Numbered from the stretch's first letter, positions 9,643-18,562 are shown. The stretch is 41,678 nucleotides of DNA from Candidatus Zixiibacteriota bacterium (GCA_030615745.1 JAUWYR010000020.1:1-41678); one strand, 5' to 3'. Numbers and translations: made by a program. The notes: a model not told the origin generated them from the letters alone.

Positions 9643-11709
9643 ATGAAAAGAAAAATTTTAATCCTGGGTTTAGTTTCATTTATCTTTGCAGTCACTTCTA
9701 ATTTTACTTTCGCTCAAGACCCTAATGATCCAGAAGATCCGGATACTGTATGGCTATCGATAGTTCCGATGAGCGAGACCTGGTTTGGTTTTTGGCCTAA
9801 ACCATTTGCAGTTGTATGCAGTGTTTCCATTGATCAAGAGCTTGCTGGAATCAGCATTCCCATAAGTTTTTATCACTCTCAGAATCGCGATATCATAGTT
9901 GATTCGATAAAATTCTCAACTTGGTTCACGGATAATTACCCTACAATTGCAGGATCCACGTGCCACAATGACTCAGTCGGTACACCGACTTATAGTCCAA
10001 AGTCTTTTTACACTGCGGGGTTATGGTATCCTGGGCACTTTCCTTCTGGCAGAGGACTTTTGTTTACTGTCTATTTCAATGGGAACACTTCTGAGTTAGC
10101 AGACTGGGATACAACAAAAAGCATAGTGCTTGATTCTATTCTTTTTCATCCACCTGGACCTCCTCCAGAGGGAGCGGGAATGAGGCTGGAATTTACTGAT
10201 ACTCTCGGCGGGAATTTCAATCCTGTTTTCCGCTATGGGGTTATCGGGGATACGGTGGTTATAAGCGGAACTGTGTATTCAAGTGGAAGCGCTCCTGATT
10301 CTGGAGTCTCTGTATACTGCCGGGGAAAAGATGTTCCCCTAAATCCTGATACTACTTTCCCGGGCAGGATATTAACAGACATAACCGATGGATCGGGTAA
10401 TTTCAGGTTTGCGGTTGGAAAGGGTGGTTATTGGTGTGTTTTCAGGGATACAGCCGATCAAATGATAGATGGTGTGAATGCATATTGTTTTGATTCTTTG
10501 GTTACTGACACCTCAGGAATTGATTTTAAAGGGTATTTCCTTCCAGAGTACGGAGTTTTTATAAGCGGGTGTGTTTACCACCCTCGTTATCCAAAACCTG
10601 ATTCAACCGGGACGCAATGGGTTTATCTATCCGGGGATATGGAGTCTTCTATCAGAATATTCTCAGGGGATTATGAGTTCAGCGTGTTGAAAGATAGCAA
10701 TTACTGTGTGTGGATGGATACGGGGACAGTGGGATTGAACGATACTAATTCCTGGTGTTTTACATCATTGTCCTCTGATGTTTCTGGAAAGGACTTTATT
10801 AAGGTAGAAGTAGCTCATGATGTTTGGATAAGAGAAGCAGCTCAGGGAGCTTTGATATCAGGGAAAACCTACTATGATTACCCTGATTCAATTTGGTCTC
10901 AATATGTTCGCTTGTCCGGCTGGGATAAGCATTCAGTAGAATCAGATTCTATGGGGTATTATGAAATTGGTGTTCCTAAAGGAAAGAATTGGCATAATTA
11001 CAATGTGTACCTGGATACTACCACCGCTACTGGAGGGTTGATGTGTGATACAAATGCATACTGTTTTTCACAGTTGAACTCGGACCAACCTGACAAAGAT
11101 TTTGAAGGAAAATTTATTCGGGGCAAAGGGCTTTGGGTATGGGGAAAAGTTTATAAGACAGACCAATCCAGTGAGGGTTCTCCATTCAAGATTGTTCATG
11201 TCTCTGGTGATTTAGATTATTACGACTCAGCAGATCCAGAGGGGAATTATGAATTAAGCGTTTATAAAAATGGCGAATTCTGGGTATGGGTAGATACCGG
11301 GACGGTAGGATACACTACAGAAAATTCATATCATTTCACCGATCTTTTGACTGATAAAGACTCGTGTAACTTCATTTATGGAGACTCAGATCCAACAGGT
11401 GTTACTGAGGGGTCAGAAGAAAAAATTCCACGTGACTTTTGTTTATTCCAGAACTATCCTAATCCATTTAACCCGAATACTGTCATAGAGTTTGCCCTTC
11501 CCAAAGATTGCTGGGTTAAAGTTGAGGTCTTTAACCTTTTGGGTCAAAAAGTCAGAACTTTAGCTGATAAGGCTATGAAAAAAGGAATAAAGAAGATTAT
11601 CTGGAATGGTAAAAATGAAAAAGGAGCGGAAGTCTCATCTGGAATCTATTTCTACAGGATTAAGACAGATGAATTTACCGGGGTGAAGAAGATGATTCTG
11701 ATTAAGTAG
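9643..11709 (+). CDS. T9SS-sorted secreted protein, paralogue of the preceding gene
   Basis: 688 residues with the same plan as its neighbour. Signal peptide 1-24 (TFA-QDPNDP). A cohesin-like module at ~35-200 (LAGISIPISFYHSQNRDIIVD, then GRGLLFTVYFNG). Four repeats ending in N-A-Y-C-F-D-S-L-V-T-D-T, N-S-W-C-F-T-S-L, N-A-Y-C-F-S-Q-L and N-S-Y-H-F-T-D-L. Residues 599-688 are a T9SS type A sorting domain (FQNYPNPFNPNTVIEF through KKMILIK). GAGGGGTGAAAA precedes the ATG. The stop is TAG, followed by a nonanucleotide repeat and a strong terminator. The tandem arrangement shows an old duplication; the two tails and N-terminal modules are more alike than the middle repeats. Function unknown; likely surface-exposed. 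Confidence 0.88.
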   Translation: MKRKILILGLVSFIFAVTSNFTFAQDPNDPEDPDTVWLSIVPMSETWFGFWPKPFAVVCSVSIDQELAGISIPISFYHSQNRDIIVDSIKFSTWFTDNYPTIAGSTCHNDSVGTPTYSPKSFYTAGLWYPGHFPSGRGLLFTVYFNGNTSELADWDTTKSIVLDSILFHPPGPPPEGAGMRLEFTDTLGGNFNPVFRYGVIGDTVVISGTVYSSGSAPDSGVSVYCRGKDVPLNPDTTFPGRILTDITDGSGNFRFAVGKGGYWCVFRDTADQMIDGVNAYCFDSLVTDTSGIDFKGYFLPEYGVFISGCVYHPRYPKPDSTGTQWVYLSGDMESSIRIFSGDYEFSVLKDSNYCVWMDTGTVGLNDTNSWCFTSLSSDVSGKDFIKVEVAHDVWIREAAQGALISGKTYYDYPDSIWSQYVRLSGWDKHSVESDSMGYYEIGVPKGKNWHNYNVYLDTTTATGGLMCDTNAYCFSQLNSDQPDKDFEGKFIRGKGLWVWGKVYKTDQSSEGSPFKIVHVSGDLDYYDSADPEGNYELSVYKNGEFWVWVDTGTVGYTTENSYHFTDLLTDKDSCNFIYGDSDPTGVTEGSEEKIPRDFCLFQNYPNPFNPNTVIEFALPKDCWVKVEVFNLLGQKVRTLADKAMKKGIKKIIWNGKNEKGAEVSSGIYFYRIKTDEFTGVKKMILIK

Positions 11710-11729
11710 TCAACTGATTAAAGGTCAAC

Positions 11730-11765
11730 GGATTAAATGGATTAAATGGATTAAACGGATTTATC
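11730..11765 (+). repeat. Four tandem copies of a 9-bp unit
   Basis: The unit GGATTAAAT occurs at 11730, 11739, then as GGATTAAAC at 11748 and GGATTTATC at 11757. It lies between the stop codon and the terminator, outside any gene. Confidence 0.8.
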
Positions 11766-11773
11766 GGATTTTG

Positions 11774-11809
11774 ACCCCATCCTTTCAAAAGAAAGGATGG
11801 GGTTTTTTT
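11774..11809 (+). terminator. Rho-independent terminator
   Basis: ACCCCATCCTTTC (11774-11786), loop AAAA, GAAAGGATGGGGT (11791-11803), then a T run. A 13-bp perfect stem closing the paralogue pair. Confidence 0.94.
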
Positions 11810-12002
11810 CTCACCCTTTTCCCTTTCCACACTTGAAGAGATGGGTTAATACTGTTTTTTTCCTTAAATTTGTTTAAAACCTGCCGATTTTTTTAATATC
11901 TGAGAGATTTTGAGTGAAAATTATCAGTTTTTGCTTCTAAGTTGTTGATTTTAGATAAATTATGCATTTCAAACAAAAAACCAAACTTCATGTTAAAAAT
12001 GT

Positions 12003-12071
12003 CGCTTTGACTGTAAGCTTTTGATAATCAAAAAGTTACTTTTTCGTTTTTAGAAGCTATCAGTCAAAGTG
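12003..12071. repeat. Interrupted inverted repeat upstream of the GH35-like gene
   Basis: CGCTTTGACTG (12003-12013) faces CAGTCAAAGTG (12061-12071), with an inner AGCTT/AAGCT pair. It ends 32 bp before the -35 box of the next promoter, so it could be an operator or a cruciform. The rest of the spacer (11810-12207) shows nothing else. Confidence 0.5.
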
Positions 12072-12103
12072 TATAAAAAATGTAAAAATGACTCATTTTT
12101 TTG

Positions 12104-12131
12104 TTGACAAAATTCAATTTAGATGTAAAAT
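12104..12131 (+). promoter_or_regulatory. Sigma-70-type promoter for the GH35-like gene
   Basis: TTGACA at 12104-12109, a 16-bp spacer and TAAAAT at 12126-12131. It predicts a leader of about 70 nt. Confidence 0.6.
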
Positions 12132-12207
12132 TTAAAGAGAAATTAAATCAAAGGGTTTTTTGTTTTAAGTTTAATATTTTCAATAACTTAGCTTGCCAAC
12201 TCCTTAA

Positions 12208-14355
12208 ATGGCTAAAATAGAGAATAACAAATTCATAATTGGAAAAGAGGAATATTATCCTTTTTCAGCTGAAATCCACTACTTCAGGGTTAATAAAAGG
12301 TACTGGTCAATCTGCTTTGAAAGAATAAAAAAAGCTGGTTTTAAGATAATATCTACCTGCGTTCCCTGGAACCTCCATGAGATCTCACCCGGTGATTTCG
12401 ACTTCTTAGGAGAAACAGATCCAAGAACAGACCTGGTGGTATTTTTAGAACTATCAAGAGAATTTGGATTCAAGGTGATACTAAAGGTTGGTCCTTATAT
12501 CGGAGCTGAATGGGAAAATGGGGGTTATCCTGAATTTATTTTTTCCAGCCCGGACATTTTAGCCCGAGATTCTGAAAATCAGCCGATTAAGACTTCTGAT
12601 AGGGTAAAAGTAAAGCAAGGGTATGTTCCATCTTATCATCATCCATTTTTTAAAACTTACTTAAAAAGATATTTTAATGCATTAGCCTCAATATTGAAAA
12701 ACTACATCTATCCTAAAGGTCCGGTTTTTTTGATCCAGCTCGACAATCAACTATCTTTTGGACACAACTTTGGTCCCTTTTCTGCTGATTATTCAGAAAA
12801 TACAATAAAAAACCTATATCCAGCATACTTAAAAGATAACTATAAAGATGTAAAAAAATTGAATCGTTTTTATGGAAAAAAATATAAAGATTTCTCCGAA
12901 ATTGAACCGCCAAAAAGATTGAAGGTAAAAACCCCTTTTGATTTAGTGAGATATTTTGACTGGCTTCGTTTTAAGGAGAAATACCTCGAAGATTTTTTAA
13001 CCGAATTAAGGGAGCTTTTTCTGTCATTCGAAGTTCCCGCTTTGTTTTATACAAATGTTTTTTTCACTTTTGATTTTTCTCTGCCATTTAACTGGCAAAA
13101 TCTTGATAAGGATAAGATATTTTTAGGGGCAGATATAAACTGGGATGGAAATTATCTTCTTCTTTCAAGGCATCTCAAGCATTTTGTTGGCTCTGTTAAA
13201 TTTCCGTGGGCTTCAGCTATAAGCTGTGGTCGGTGGTCTGATTCTCCTGAGGAAGGGAAAAAGTATTTTCCGGTAACTCCTAAACAAACAAAATTTCTCC
13301 TTTTGACCACTTTACGCTCAGGAATTAAAGGTTTCAATCATTATATGTTTGTTGATGGGGATTTCTGGTATGATTCGCCTCTGGCTTATGATGGAGCAAT
13401 TCAGCCTAACTACGATATAATAAAGAAGTTTAATTTTCTTACTGAGAAAATTCCATTAGAAGAGCTTAGAAACTCTTTTGAGATAAGCTTAGCAAATTAC
13501 AGACCTTATCTCTGGTTTTCCCATCTTGAGGCTGAAAAACCTTTTGAATATATAAATATCCTTCTGAAAAAAACCCATTTGGGCCTTAGTCAGGATTTTT
13601 CAGACCTTAAATTCGATTATAATATATCTGATCTGTGGGTAAAAGAGAGCACAGATGTTTCTAAGGTTTTATTTGTCCCCAGTGCTGAGTTTATGGATGA
13701 AAAAACTCAGAGTTTTTTAGTTGAACTCGCTAAAGAGGGTAGAACTATAATCCTTTTTGGGCTTTTGCCCAAATTAGACGATAGGATGAGACAATGTGAG
13801 GTTCTCTCTTTGGCTTTGAAAGCTAAAACCAGAAAAAAGTTAGTGGTTGAAAAAATTGAAAATTTCGGGCAGAGGTTCAATGCTTTGGTTTTTGGGTATA
13901 TAAAAGCTTCCTCTCGTGCTCAAGTTGTGGCAAAAGCTGGAGGAAAAAAGGTTGGAGTGCGGATTAAACTCGGAGAGGGGGAAGTCTGGCTTTTCACTTT
14001 TGACATCTCTGCTTTTCGAAATCATCGAAAGCTCACCTTTTTAGAAGAGGTTTTAAAAAAGACTAAAGCTGAGAGATTTGCTTGGTGTTCAAACCCGGAA
14101 ATCGATTTATCAGTACATAAAAATGAGAAATGTGTTATCCTTTATCTTTTAAATCCTAAAGATTCATCTAAGGGAAAAAGCTCATTTATTCTTCAACTTT
14201 TCTGCAGAAAATTGGGAATTAAAGGTAAAAAGATAAAACTTATTGATCTTTTAGGGGATGAGGTTATAAAGACCACCTCACAAGAGCTTAAAAATGGGAT
14301 TTTGTTAACTGTGGATAATATGGATAGCAGGATGTATCTTGTGCAGGGGGAATAG
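12208..14355 (+). CDS. GH35-like (beta-galactosidase fold) protein, probably altered active site
   Basis: 715 residues, no signal peptide, so cytoplasmic. The N-terminal ~350 residues follow the GH35 TIM-barrel: FSAEIHYFRVNKRYW, then STCVPWNLHE, then KVGPYIGAEWENGGYPEF. In GH35 the acid/base glutamate lies in the segment usually read Q-V-E-N-E-Y-G; here it is Q-L-D-N-Q-L-S, with Gln181 in place of the glutamate. The nucleophile region, usually N-T/S-E-F-W-x-G-W, appears as A-S-A-I-S-C-G-R-W (about 335-343) with no glutamate. If the alignment is right, hydrolysis by the standard mechanism is not expected. The C-terminal ~300 residues look like the Rossmann-like and beta domains that follow in GH35/GH42-type enzymes. 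No clear SD precedes the ATG, but the start fits the family. It stands alone between its own promoter and terminator. Fold assignment fairly sure, activity doubtful. Confidence 0.75.
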   Translation: MAKIENNKFIIGKEEYYPFSAEIHYFRVNKRYWSICFERIKKAGFKIISTCVPWNLHEISPGDFDFLGETDPRTDLVVFLELSREFGFKVILKVGPYIGAEWENGGYPEFIFSSPDILARDSENQPIKTSDRVKVKQGYVPSYHHPFFKTYLKRYFNALASILKNYIYPKGPVFLIQLDNQLSFGHNFGPFSADYSENTIKNLYPAYLKDNYKDVKKLNRFYGKKYKDFSEIEPPKRLKVKTPFDLVRYFDWLRFKEKYLEDFLTELRELFLSFEVPALFYTNVFFTFDFSLPFNWQNLDKDKIFLGADINWDGNYLLLSRHLKHFVGSVKFPWASAISCGRWSDSPEEGKKYFPVTPKQTKFLLLTTLRSGIKGFNHYMFVDGDFWYDSPLAYDGAIQPNYDIIKKFNFLTEKIPLEELRNSFEISLANYRPYLWFSHLEAEKPFEYINILLKKTHLGLSQDFSDLKFDYNISDLWVKESTDVSKVLFVPSAEFMDEKTQSFLVELAKEGRTIILFGLLPKLDDRMRQCEVLSLALKAKTRKKLVVEKIENFGQRFNALVFGYIKASSRAQVVAKAGGKKVGVRIKLGEGEVWLFTFDISAFRNHRKLTFLEEVLKKTKAERFAWCSNPEIDLSVHKNEKCVILYLLNPKDSSKGKSSFILQLFCRKLGIKGKKIKLIDLLGDEVIKTTSQELKNGILLTVDNMDSRMYLVQGE

Positions 14356-14384
14356 AGAGCTTTTTTTTTAAAATTTTCGTAGCT

Positions 14385-14427
14385 GTAACCTTCCCTGGCC
14401 GGGCAGGCAGGTTGCGGTATTTTTTTA
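14385..14427 (+). terminator. Terminator-like hairpin with a repeated loop
   Basis: GTAACCT (14385-14391) pairs with AGGTTGC (14408-14414 region) around the string TCCCTGGCCGGGCAGGCA, followed by a run of T. The 18-nt loop string recurs exactly at 23756-23773. Confidence 0.6.
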
Positions 14428-14434
14428 TCAAAGA

Positions 14435-14525
14435 AGCGGGGACAAATTCCCCGCTCTATGATAATTTAAGTTTATAGATATAAATCTTTGAAATTCCTCA
14501 ATAGAGGCGGGAATTCATCCCGCCT
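14435..14525. repeat. Two short intergenic palindromes
   Basis: AGCGGGGA-CAAAT-TCCCCGCT (14435-14455) and AGGCGGGA-ATTCA-TCCCGCCT (14505-14525). Both have 8-bp GC-rich stems with 5-nt AT-rich loops and unrelated arms. No gene is seen between 14356 and 14715. Confidence 0.7.
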
Positions 14526-14642
14526 TAAAATTTCGGTTTTATAAAATCCTCGCAAAAAAAAGTCTTGCAAAAGTTTTTTTGAGGATGTAAATTAGTGTTT
14601 GAAAAATTCAGATGTTTAGCAAAAGGATGGGCATTCTTCTTT

Positions 14643-14672
14643 TTGACAAAAAATAAACCCTTTTGATATAAA
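14643..14672 (+). promoter_or_regulatory. Sigma-70-type promoter for the VOC gene
   Basis: TTGACA at 14643-14648, an 18-bp spacer and TATAAA at 14667-14672; about 35 nt to the start codon, with GGAG upstream of the ATG. Confidence 0.65.
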
Positions 14673-14715
14673 GTAGTAAGCCGAAACAGTAAAATACCTT
14701 AAAATGGAGTAAGCT

Positions 14716-15105
14716 ATGTATCAAAAAGTTGCACCGATGTTTTTGGTGGACGATGTGGATGAAGTGGTTTTCTATTATAAAAAGACTTTTGGAGCTAAGC
14801 TTTTTGCTTCTTTACCTAAAGAGCCTCCATTTGAATGGGCTTCGGTGAATTTGAATGAGGTTGAATTTATGTTCTGGCAAAAAAAGAAAGCACAAAAGGA
14901 GTATCCAAAAGGTCTTTTTATCTCAGAAAAGCCTGCGAATCTGATTTTGTACTTATATGTTGAAGACGTGGATAAATTGTATGAGCGTATTAAAAATAAT
15001 GTAGAAGTTCTTATGGAACCTAAAGACCAGTTTTATGGAATTCGTGAGCTCACTATCTCTGACCCTTTTGGCATCATTTTGACATTTGCTCAGATTAAAA
15101 AGTGA
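14716..15105 (+). CDS. VOC superfamily (glyoxalase/bleomycin-resistance fold) protein
   Basis: 129 residues, cytoplasmic. Two beta-alpha-beta-beta-beta halves are visible: residues 1-62 (VAPMFLVDDVDEVVFYYKKT, then F-E-W-A-S-V-N-L-N-E-V-E-F-M-F) and 74-127 (ANLILYLYVEDVDKLYERIK, then GIRELTISDPFGIILTFAQ). The DPFG-I-x-L-x-F ending is typical of the family. Members bind a metal or small ligand (glyoxalase I, extradiol dioxygenase, fosfomycin/bleomycin resistance). The usual metal-binding histidine at the first strand is not evident, while the E in GIREL could be one ligand. The specific role cannot be told. It has its own promoter and no operon partner; the next gene is convergent. Confidence 0.8.
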   Translation: MYQKVAPMFLVDDVDEVVFYYKKTFGAKLFASLPKEPPFEWASVNLNEVEFMFWQKKKAQKEYPKGLFISEKPANLILYLYVEDVDKLYERIKNNVEVLMEPKDQFYGIRELTISDPFGIILTFAQIKK

Positions 15106-15182
15106 TTTAAAAATGACTTTTTTATTTAATATCCTCTAATAACCTCATAAAATATATGTTGGTAAACCCACTAATAGTTAAA

Positions 15183-15259
15183 TGGTCAAGGTGAGGGCAC
15201 CCTTGACCAACAATTAGAGATCGAGTTGGGGCAGGGGTTGAACCCCTGCCCCAGCTCGA
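15183..15259. repeat. Two hairpins between convergent genes
   Basis: TGGTCAAGG (15183-15191) with CCTTGACCA (15201-15209), then a longer one between 15221 and 15259 (arms carry TGGGGCAGGGGTT and AACCCCTGCCCCA). They may stop transcription from both sides, although neither has a clean U-run. They belong to the same kind of palindromes seen at 14435 and 23690. Confidence 0.6.
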
Positions 15260-15269
15260 GTTTGGTGTT

Positions 15270-16616
15270 TTAATCTTTCTTCTCTTTTTCTTCTGATATA
15301 ATCAAAACAAACCTTTTGCTTTTTCCCCTTTTAACCGTTAATAACAAATGCTTTTTATCCTTCAGTTCTTCTAAAACATCTTTAAAGTCATCCAATGTTG
15401 TGACTTCTAAATCCTCTATTTTTTTGATGACATCTGATTCAGAGAGCTCTCCTTTGCCGGCTGGGCTCCCAACTTCAACATATGAAACTATAACCCCAAA
15501 TTTGTCCTCCAGCCTGTACCTTCTATACATAGCATCAGTTATCTCCTTAACGGTGAAGCCTAAATCTGTCTCATATTCATCCGCTTTTACCTTCGGTTTT
15601 TGCCCTATCTTTATTTCCAAATCGAGATGTTTTTCTTCTCTTTTTATCTTTAGCATTGCTCTTTGGTCTGGTTTGGTCCGGGATATAAGTAAACTGAATT
15701 TATTCAGATCTTCATCTTTTTCCGCTTTTACTTTTTCTCCTTGATACTCTAAAATTATGTCACCTGACAGAAGCCCAGAGGACTCTGCAGGAGAGTTTGG
15801 CTCAACATCTGATATAATTATTCCTTCTAAATCCGGGTCACCAAAATATTTTGCAAAGTCTCGATTTAGAGGTTGAATCTCAACTCCTATCCAACCCCTT
15901 TCTATTGTTCCGGATAAAAGGAGCTTTTCTTTAACCTCAATTGCGGTGTTTATAGGAATAGTAAATCCCTGCCCCCTCCCCACCCACACAGAGTTTATAC
16001 CTATTACCTCACCTTTTAAGTTGACCAAAGGACCCCCGGATGAGCCGGGGTCAATAGCTGCATCGGTCTGAATAAATTCATTTATCGGCTGAATCTCAAC
16101 TGGAAGATTAGGCAACACCCTTCCTATTCCACTTATTATTCCAAAGGAGACAGTTCTATCAAAGCCATAAGGATTTCCAACAGCTATTACCCATTCCCCG
16201 ACTTTTACCTTATCCGAATCACCTAATTTGGCCGCAGTTAACTTCTCATCTGTTTTAATCTTGATCAAAGCTAAATCTGTGAGCTTATCTGTTCCTATAA
16301 GTTCAGCCGGATATTCAAGTTTGCTTTCCAGTGTAACTATAATCGATTGAGCCTTATCTATCACATGGTCATTGGTGAGAATCAAGCCATCTTTATCCAC
16401 AATCAGACCAGAAGCTAAGGTTTTATATTTGAAACTGTCAGATTTTTTAACTACCTCGATATGGACAACCGATGATTTAATCGAATTTGAGACAGAAATT
16501 ATAACTTCCTCTAAATCATCAAAAAGTTTTAAAATCCTTTTGGTTTTTTGTGAAGCGAATAAATCACTTGAAAAGATCAAAAAAATGATTGTGAAAAAAA
16601 TTAATAACCTTCTCAT
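15270..16616 (-). CDS. HtrA/DegP-family serine protease with PDZ domains
   Basis: 448 residues. Signal peptide 1-21 (ending LFA-SQ). The trypsin-like domain at ~40-235 keeps the whole triad: His84 in L-T-N-D-H-V-I, Asp114 in L-T-D-L-A-L-I and Ser193 in G-S-S-G-G-P-L. A PDZ domain follows at ~240-335 (RGWIGVEIQPL, then AESSGLLSGDIIL), and a second at ~350-440 (GVIVSYVEVGSPAGKGELSESDVI). The family degrades or refolds misfolded periplasmic proteins. AGGAGGAG lies just before the ATG. It is divergent from another degP across a spacer with a MITE-like element, so the two copies have separate promoters. A short acidic/basic tail EKEKKD ends it. The active site looks complete. Confidence 0.92.
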   Translation of the reverse strand: MRRLLIFFTIIFLIFSSDLFASQKTKRILKLFDDLEEVIISVSNSIKSSVVHIEVVKKSDSFKYKTLASGLIVDKDGLILTNDHVIDKAQSIIVTLESKLEYPAELIGTDKLTDLALIKIKTDEKLTAAKLGDSDKVKVGEWVIAVGNPYGFDRTVSFGIISGIGRVLPNLPVEIQPINEFIQTDAAIDPGSSGGPLVNLKGEVIGINSVWVGRGQGFTIPINTAIEVKEKLLLSGTIERGWIGVEIQPLNRDFAKYFGDPDLEGIIISDVEPNSPAESSGLLSGDIILEYQGEKVKAEKDEDLNKFSLLISRTKPDQRAMLKIKREEKHLDLEIKIGQKPKVKADEYETDLGFTVKEITDAMYRRYRLEDKFGVIVSYVEVGSPAGKGELSESDVIKKIEDLEVTTLDDFKDVLEELKDKKHLLLTVKRGKSKRFVLIISEEKEKKD

Positions 16617-16642
16617 TTTCTCCTCCTAAGATTAGGTTTAAT

Positions 16643-16671
16643 CAAATAAATGTAAAAATTTCTCCAGTCAA
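16643..16671 (-). promoter_or_regulatory. Possible promoter for the minus-strand protease gene
   Basis: Read on the minus strand: TTGACT (16671-16666), a 17-bp spacer and TATTTG (16648-16643), 27 nt from the start codon. The -10 is a poor match. Confidence 0.35.
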
Positions 16672-16836
16672 GGAAAAAAATCGTAAAGATATGCAACAGA
16701 AAAAAATTTGTTTCGTATTAGTTTTTGAATTATGTTACTTACCTTGATTCCAAAGCTGGGTTTTTATCTAAAAGAACTCCCCTTTTTCTGATTTTTACCG
16801 AGATATATAAAGAAATGCCAAAAAAAGTTTTTAAAT

Positions 16837-16976
16837 GAAGTCTCTAAAAAACTCATATTATCAACGCTCTGTCATTGCGAGGAGTCCCGTCTTTAGCGGG
16901 ACGACAAAGCAATCTCAAGGGATTGCCACGCCCTTCGGGCTCGCAATGACAAAAAACATACTTTTTCAGAGCTCTC
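16837..16976 (+). mobile_element. MITE-like palindromic element, copy A
   Basis: Nested inverted ends: an outer pair, GTCTCTAAAAAACTCATA against the complement of TATG-type CATACTTTTTCAGAGCT, and an inner pair TGTCATTGCGAG (16870-16881) and CTCGCAATGACA (16940-16951). The core between them differs from copy B (29197-29343), which lies in the opposite orientation. No coding capacity. The GTCATTGCGAG core is a dispersed repeat type known from many bacterial genomes. The rest of the 16617-17035 spacer shows only promoter-like AT-rich DNA. Confidence 0.75.
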
Positions 16977-17035
16977 TAAATAAAAACTTGTCTAAAAAAT
17001 TTTAAAGTCACGTATCAAAAAGTGGGTATAAAACT

Positions 17036-18526
17036 ATGTTTAAGCTAAGAAATTCAGGTTTTTTTGTATTCTTCGCTTTGATTTTCATATTTTTGGGAAT
17101 AATAATCTCCTCCAATTTCAATCTTTCTTTTTGTTCAAAAGAAGCCTATCCGGAAAAATCTTTTATTTTTAAATCTGAGGAGAGTCCTTTTGTTAAAGTG
17201 GCTGAGATGGTTAGCCCTTCAGTGGTCAACATCTCTGCTGAGAAAGTTTTGGAAAGGCGCTACCATGAATATTTTCCCTTCGATGAATTTTTTCGAAGGT
17301 TTTTTGGAGAAAGGCCTCCTGAAAGAGTTATCCCTCCTGAGAAATACAAAAGTTCCAGCTTGGGCTCAGGCTTTATCATCAAAGAGGATGGACATATTTT
17401 GACCAACAACCATGTGGTAGCAGGTGCTGATAAGATATGGGTGAGACTTCCGGATGGGTCTGAATATAAGGCGAAACTTATGGGCGCAGATAAGGAGACA
17501 GATTTAGCTGTTTTGAAAATAGACCCGGATAAAAAATTAGCGGTGGTCACCTTAGGTGATTCTGACTCGATTAAGGTCGGGGAGTGGGCTATTGCTATAG
17601 GTAATCCCTTCCCTCAATTAGGCTTAGATAGGACTGTCACTGTAGGGGTGATAAGTGCAGTTGGGAGAAATTTGTATTTAGGAGAAGATATCACACCTTA
17701 CTATCAGAATTACATTCAGACCGATGCCTCTATTAATCCAGGAAATTCAGGAGGACCCTTAGTTAACATTCGGGGAGAGGTTATAGGGATCAATTCCGCT
17801 ATTACCAATCCTACCGGGATGAAGTTCAACATCGGGATAGGGTTCGCATTACCCATCAATTTAGCCAAATCTGTTCTGCCTGATCTTATGGCTGGAAGAA
17901 AAGTCAAAAGGGGGTATTTAGGGGTTTATATAGGGAATGTGACTTTTGATTTAGCTGAGGCTCTGGATCTGGGTTCAACTGATGGAGTTATCATAAATCA
18001 GGTTCAGGAGAATACCCCAGCTGAGAAGGCAGGACTCAAAAGGGGAGATGTAGTGATTGAGTTCAATGGGAAAAAGGTCAAGGATGTTCAGCAATTTATG
18101 CTTATGGTGGCTGAGACTCCACCAGAAAATGAAGTTAAACTCAAGGTTATAAGAGATGGTAAAAAAATCAATTTAGAGGCGAAATTGACTAACAAAGCTG
18201 ATTTTATAGGAGAGGCTGAGCCTGAAAAAGAGAAAGAGACTGAGAAGTGGATTGGGCTGGAGGTGGTTACCTCAACTAAAAAATTGGCAGCACAATATAA
18301 AGTTAAGTGGGTGTCCGGTGTTCTGGTGATATCGGTGGAGCCTGGTAGCCCTGCGGAGAAGAAAGGAATAAAACCAGGGGACATAATTATGGAAATTGAC
18401 CAGGGGGAAGTTAAGAATCTATTTGATTATGAGGAGATTGTCTTATCTTTGAAGGATAGAAAAAAGGCTATACCATTTTTGATCTTAAGAAACAGTAATA
18501 CCATCTTTTTGGCCATAAAACCTTAA
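17036..18526 (+). CDS. DegP/HtrA serine endoprotease with two PDZ domains
   Basis: 496 residues, the standard length for DegP. An N-terminal membrane or signal segment at 7-30, possibly uncleaved. The region with FPFDEFFRRFFGE (about 81-93) is the LA-loop-like insertion typical of DegP/DegQ. Protease domain ~50-290 with His126 (T-N-N-H-V-V), Asp156 (E-T-D-L-A-V-L) and Ser238 (G-N-S-G-G-P-L) all intact. PDZ1 ~293-385 (RGYLGVYIGNV, then AEKAGLKRGDVV), PDZ2 ~400-494 (VSGVLVISVEPGSPAEKKGIKPGDII). It acts in the periplasm on misfolded envelope proteins, likely including the large secreted proteins nearby. The sigma factor gene follows after 36 bp and may be co-transcribed. No good SD is visible before the ATG. 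Confidence 0.93.
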   Translation: MFKLRNSGFFVFFALIFIFLGIIISSNFNLSFCSKEAYPEKSFIFKSEESPFVKVAEMVSPSVVNISAEKVLERRYHEYFPFDEFFRRFFGERPPERVIPPEKYKSSSLGSGFIIKEDGHILTNNHVVAGADKIWVRLPDGSEYKAKLMGADKETDLAVLKIDPDKKLAVVTLGDSDSIKVGEWAIAIGNPFPQLGLDRTVTVGVISAVGRNLYLGEDITPYYQNYIQTDASINPGNSGGPLVNIRGEVIGINSAITNPTGMKFNIGIGFALPINLAKSVLPDLMAGRKVKRGYLGVYIGNVTFDLAEALDLGSTDGVIINQVQENTPAEKAGLKRGDVVIEFNGKKVKDVQQFMLMVAETPPENEVKLKVIRDGKKINLEAKLTNKADFIGEAEPEKEKETEKWIGLEVVTSTKKLAAQYKVKWVSGVLVISVEPGSPAEKKGIKPGDIIMEIDQGEVKNLFDYEEIVLSLKDRKKAIPFLILRNSNTIFLAIKP

Positions 18527-18562
18527 AAGATTTGTGTTTTAAGAAAGGAGGAACCATAGAAA

